This document shows positions 59,843 to 60,555 of a stretch of 60,555 bases of DNA, piece after piece; the first letter of the stretch is position 1, and every line of letters starts with the position of its first letter. The stretch comes from an uncultured Gemmiger sp. (GTDB lineage: Bacteria; Bacillota; Clostridia; Oscillospirales; Ruminococcaceae): positions 1 to 60,555 of the forward strand of contig CALWNO010000010.1 in the NCBI GenBank assembly GCA_944382785.1. Reading direction: 5' to 3'. The notes under the pieces were generated by a model, which made no database searches, had not been told where the DNA came from, and saw only the letters and a list, made by a program, of their open reading frames with translations. The translations under genes were made by a program, and so were the position numbers.

Positions 59843-60555
59843 ATGAAAAAGTTTCTTTCGCTGAGCATGGCCGCTGTCATGGCGCTGTCTCTGGCCGCCT
59901 GCGGCGGTAGCGGTGACGGAGCCACTTCCGGCAGCACTGCCACCAACGCCACTGCCGAGGGCGCTGCTTCCGCTGAGATCACCGGCATCGCTCAGGTCTG
60001 CGATGTGGGCACCATCGACGACGAGAGCTTCAACCAGGGCTGCTGGACCGCCGTGGAAGCCTACGGCGAGGCGAACGGTATTGAAGTCAACTACTACCTG
60101 CCGCCGAGTGATGAAGCCAACGATGAGGATCGCCAGACCCTGATCCGCAACGCTGTCAATGACGGCGCCAACACCGTTGTCTGCGTCGGCTACCTGTATG
60201 GTCCCTCCCTGGCCTGGGCTGCCACCGAATACCCGGATGTCCACTTCATCGCCGTGGACGTGACCGTGGCGGATATCGGCACCGAGACCATCCCCGATAA
60301 CGTCTACTGCATCACCTACAAGGAAGAGCAGGCCGGTTACCTGGCCGGTTATGCCGCCGTGAAGGACGGCTTCACCGAGCTGGGCTTCCTGGGCGGTATG
60401 GCCGTTCCCGCCGTCATCCGCTTCGGCTATGGCTATGTGCAGGGGGCTGACGCTGCTGCGCAGGAACTGGGCACCAACGTCAACATCAAGTACTGGTACG
60501 GCGGCGCCTTCTCCGGCGATGCCAACATCACCGCCAAGATGGAGAGCTGGTACTC
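59843..60555 (+). CDS. BMP-family nucleoside-binding lipoprotein (3' end outside window)
   Basis: The open frame runs off the window edge after 237 codons. The signal peptide MKKFLSLSMAAVMALSLAAC has a lipobox (LAAC) and a Gly/Ser/Thr linker. The ligand-binding fold follows: VCDVGTIDDESFNQGCW, YKEEQAGYLAGYAAV and LGFLGGMAVPAVIRFGYGY, typical of PnrA/BmpA. Likely binds nucleosides for import by an ABC transporter that should follow. AAAAAGGAGAG is upstream. Confidence 0.9.
   Translation, partial: MKKFLSLSMAAVMALSLAACGGSGDGATSGSTATNATAEGAASAEITGIAQVCDVGTIDDESFNQGCWTAVEAYGEANGIEVNYYLPPSDEANDEDRQTLIRNAVNDGANTVVCVGYLYGPSLAWAATEYPDVHFIAVDVTVADIGTETIPDNVYCITYKEEQAGYLAGYAAVKDGFTELGFLGGMAVPAVIRFGYGYVQGADAAAQELGTNVNIKYWYGGAFSGDANITAKMESWY

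Overview
The window looks like a chromosome segment of a GC-rich, low-GC-phylum (Firmicutes/Bacillota) anaerobe from the Clostridia, most like the Gemmiger/Subdoligranulum/Faecalibacterium branch of the Oscillospiraceae. This is inferred from the mix of genes: sporulation genes (spo0A, spoIVB, yabP, yabQ), the mazG-hup-rqcP-yabP-yabQ-divIC-S1 cluster, cdaA-cdaR, an ispDF fusion, the anaerobic coproporphyrinogen dehydrogenase hemZ, two-subunit iron-sulphur fumarase beside a malic enzyme, strong AAGGAGG-type ribosome binding sites and GC-rich third codon positions. The exact genus cannot be settled from the sequence alone.

Layout. 1-630 is the 3' end of clpB. 714-3968 (minus) is a four-gene operon: an SdpR-like ArsR repressor, an SdpI-like membrane protein, an ABC ATPase and a permease; the repressor has a palindromic operator in front of it. 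4134-5297 (minus) is a trigger-factor-like prolyl isomerase lipoprotein. 5447-13103 (plus) runs through a DUF896 protein, a polytopic membrane protein, purA, a cation efflux protein, malic enzyme, fumarase alpha, a small repeat-bearing ORF, fumarase beta and tRNA-Leu(TAG). A MATE exporter follows on the minus strand.

14630-22191 is the most unusual part: a compact (about 7.5 kb), lower-GC integrated element bounded by a 26-bp direct repeat of the tRNA-Leu(GAG) 3' end. It encodes an integrase, a lambda-like repressor/Cro switch with three similar operators, a string of small overlapping early genes, a winged-helix replication-initiator-like protein next to four 7-3-7 palindromes, and then only a few virion-related genes: an HK97 gp10-like protein, a P-loop protein, a zinc-ribbon protein and an HK97-type major capsid protein. 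No terminase, portal, protease, tail or lysis gene is present. I read it as a phage satellite (PICI-like, capsid-carrying) rather than a prophage, but a decayed prophage remains possible. It carries its own terminator for the tRNA it occupies, while the tRNA's probable original terminator now lies on the far side of the element.

22545-36777 is core genome: trkA-trkH potassium uptake, a polysaccharide deacetylase, a small membrane protein, a GH13 glycosidase, an EamA transporter, spoIVB-spo0A, ispDF, the c-di-AMP genes cdaA-cdaR and an FAD-dependent oxidoreductase. 36810-47503 has an XpaC-family protein, recJ, relA/spoT, a DUF6311-like membrane protein, dtd, an MBL-fold hydrolase, hemZ and a nucleoside kinase, mostly closely spaced. 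47665-53474 holds a zinc-ribbon protein, mazG, hup, rqcP, yabP, yabQ, divIC, an S1 protein, an RlmL-like methyltransferase and a NYN/LOTUS protein. 53514-54308 is an acetyltransferase; 54368-57168 (minus) is a GT-C-like membrane protein and a radical SAM protein. The window ends in a nucleoside salvage/uptake cluster: deoD, cdd and two BMP-family lipoproteins, the second cut off by the window edge.
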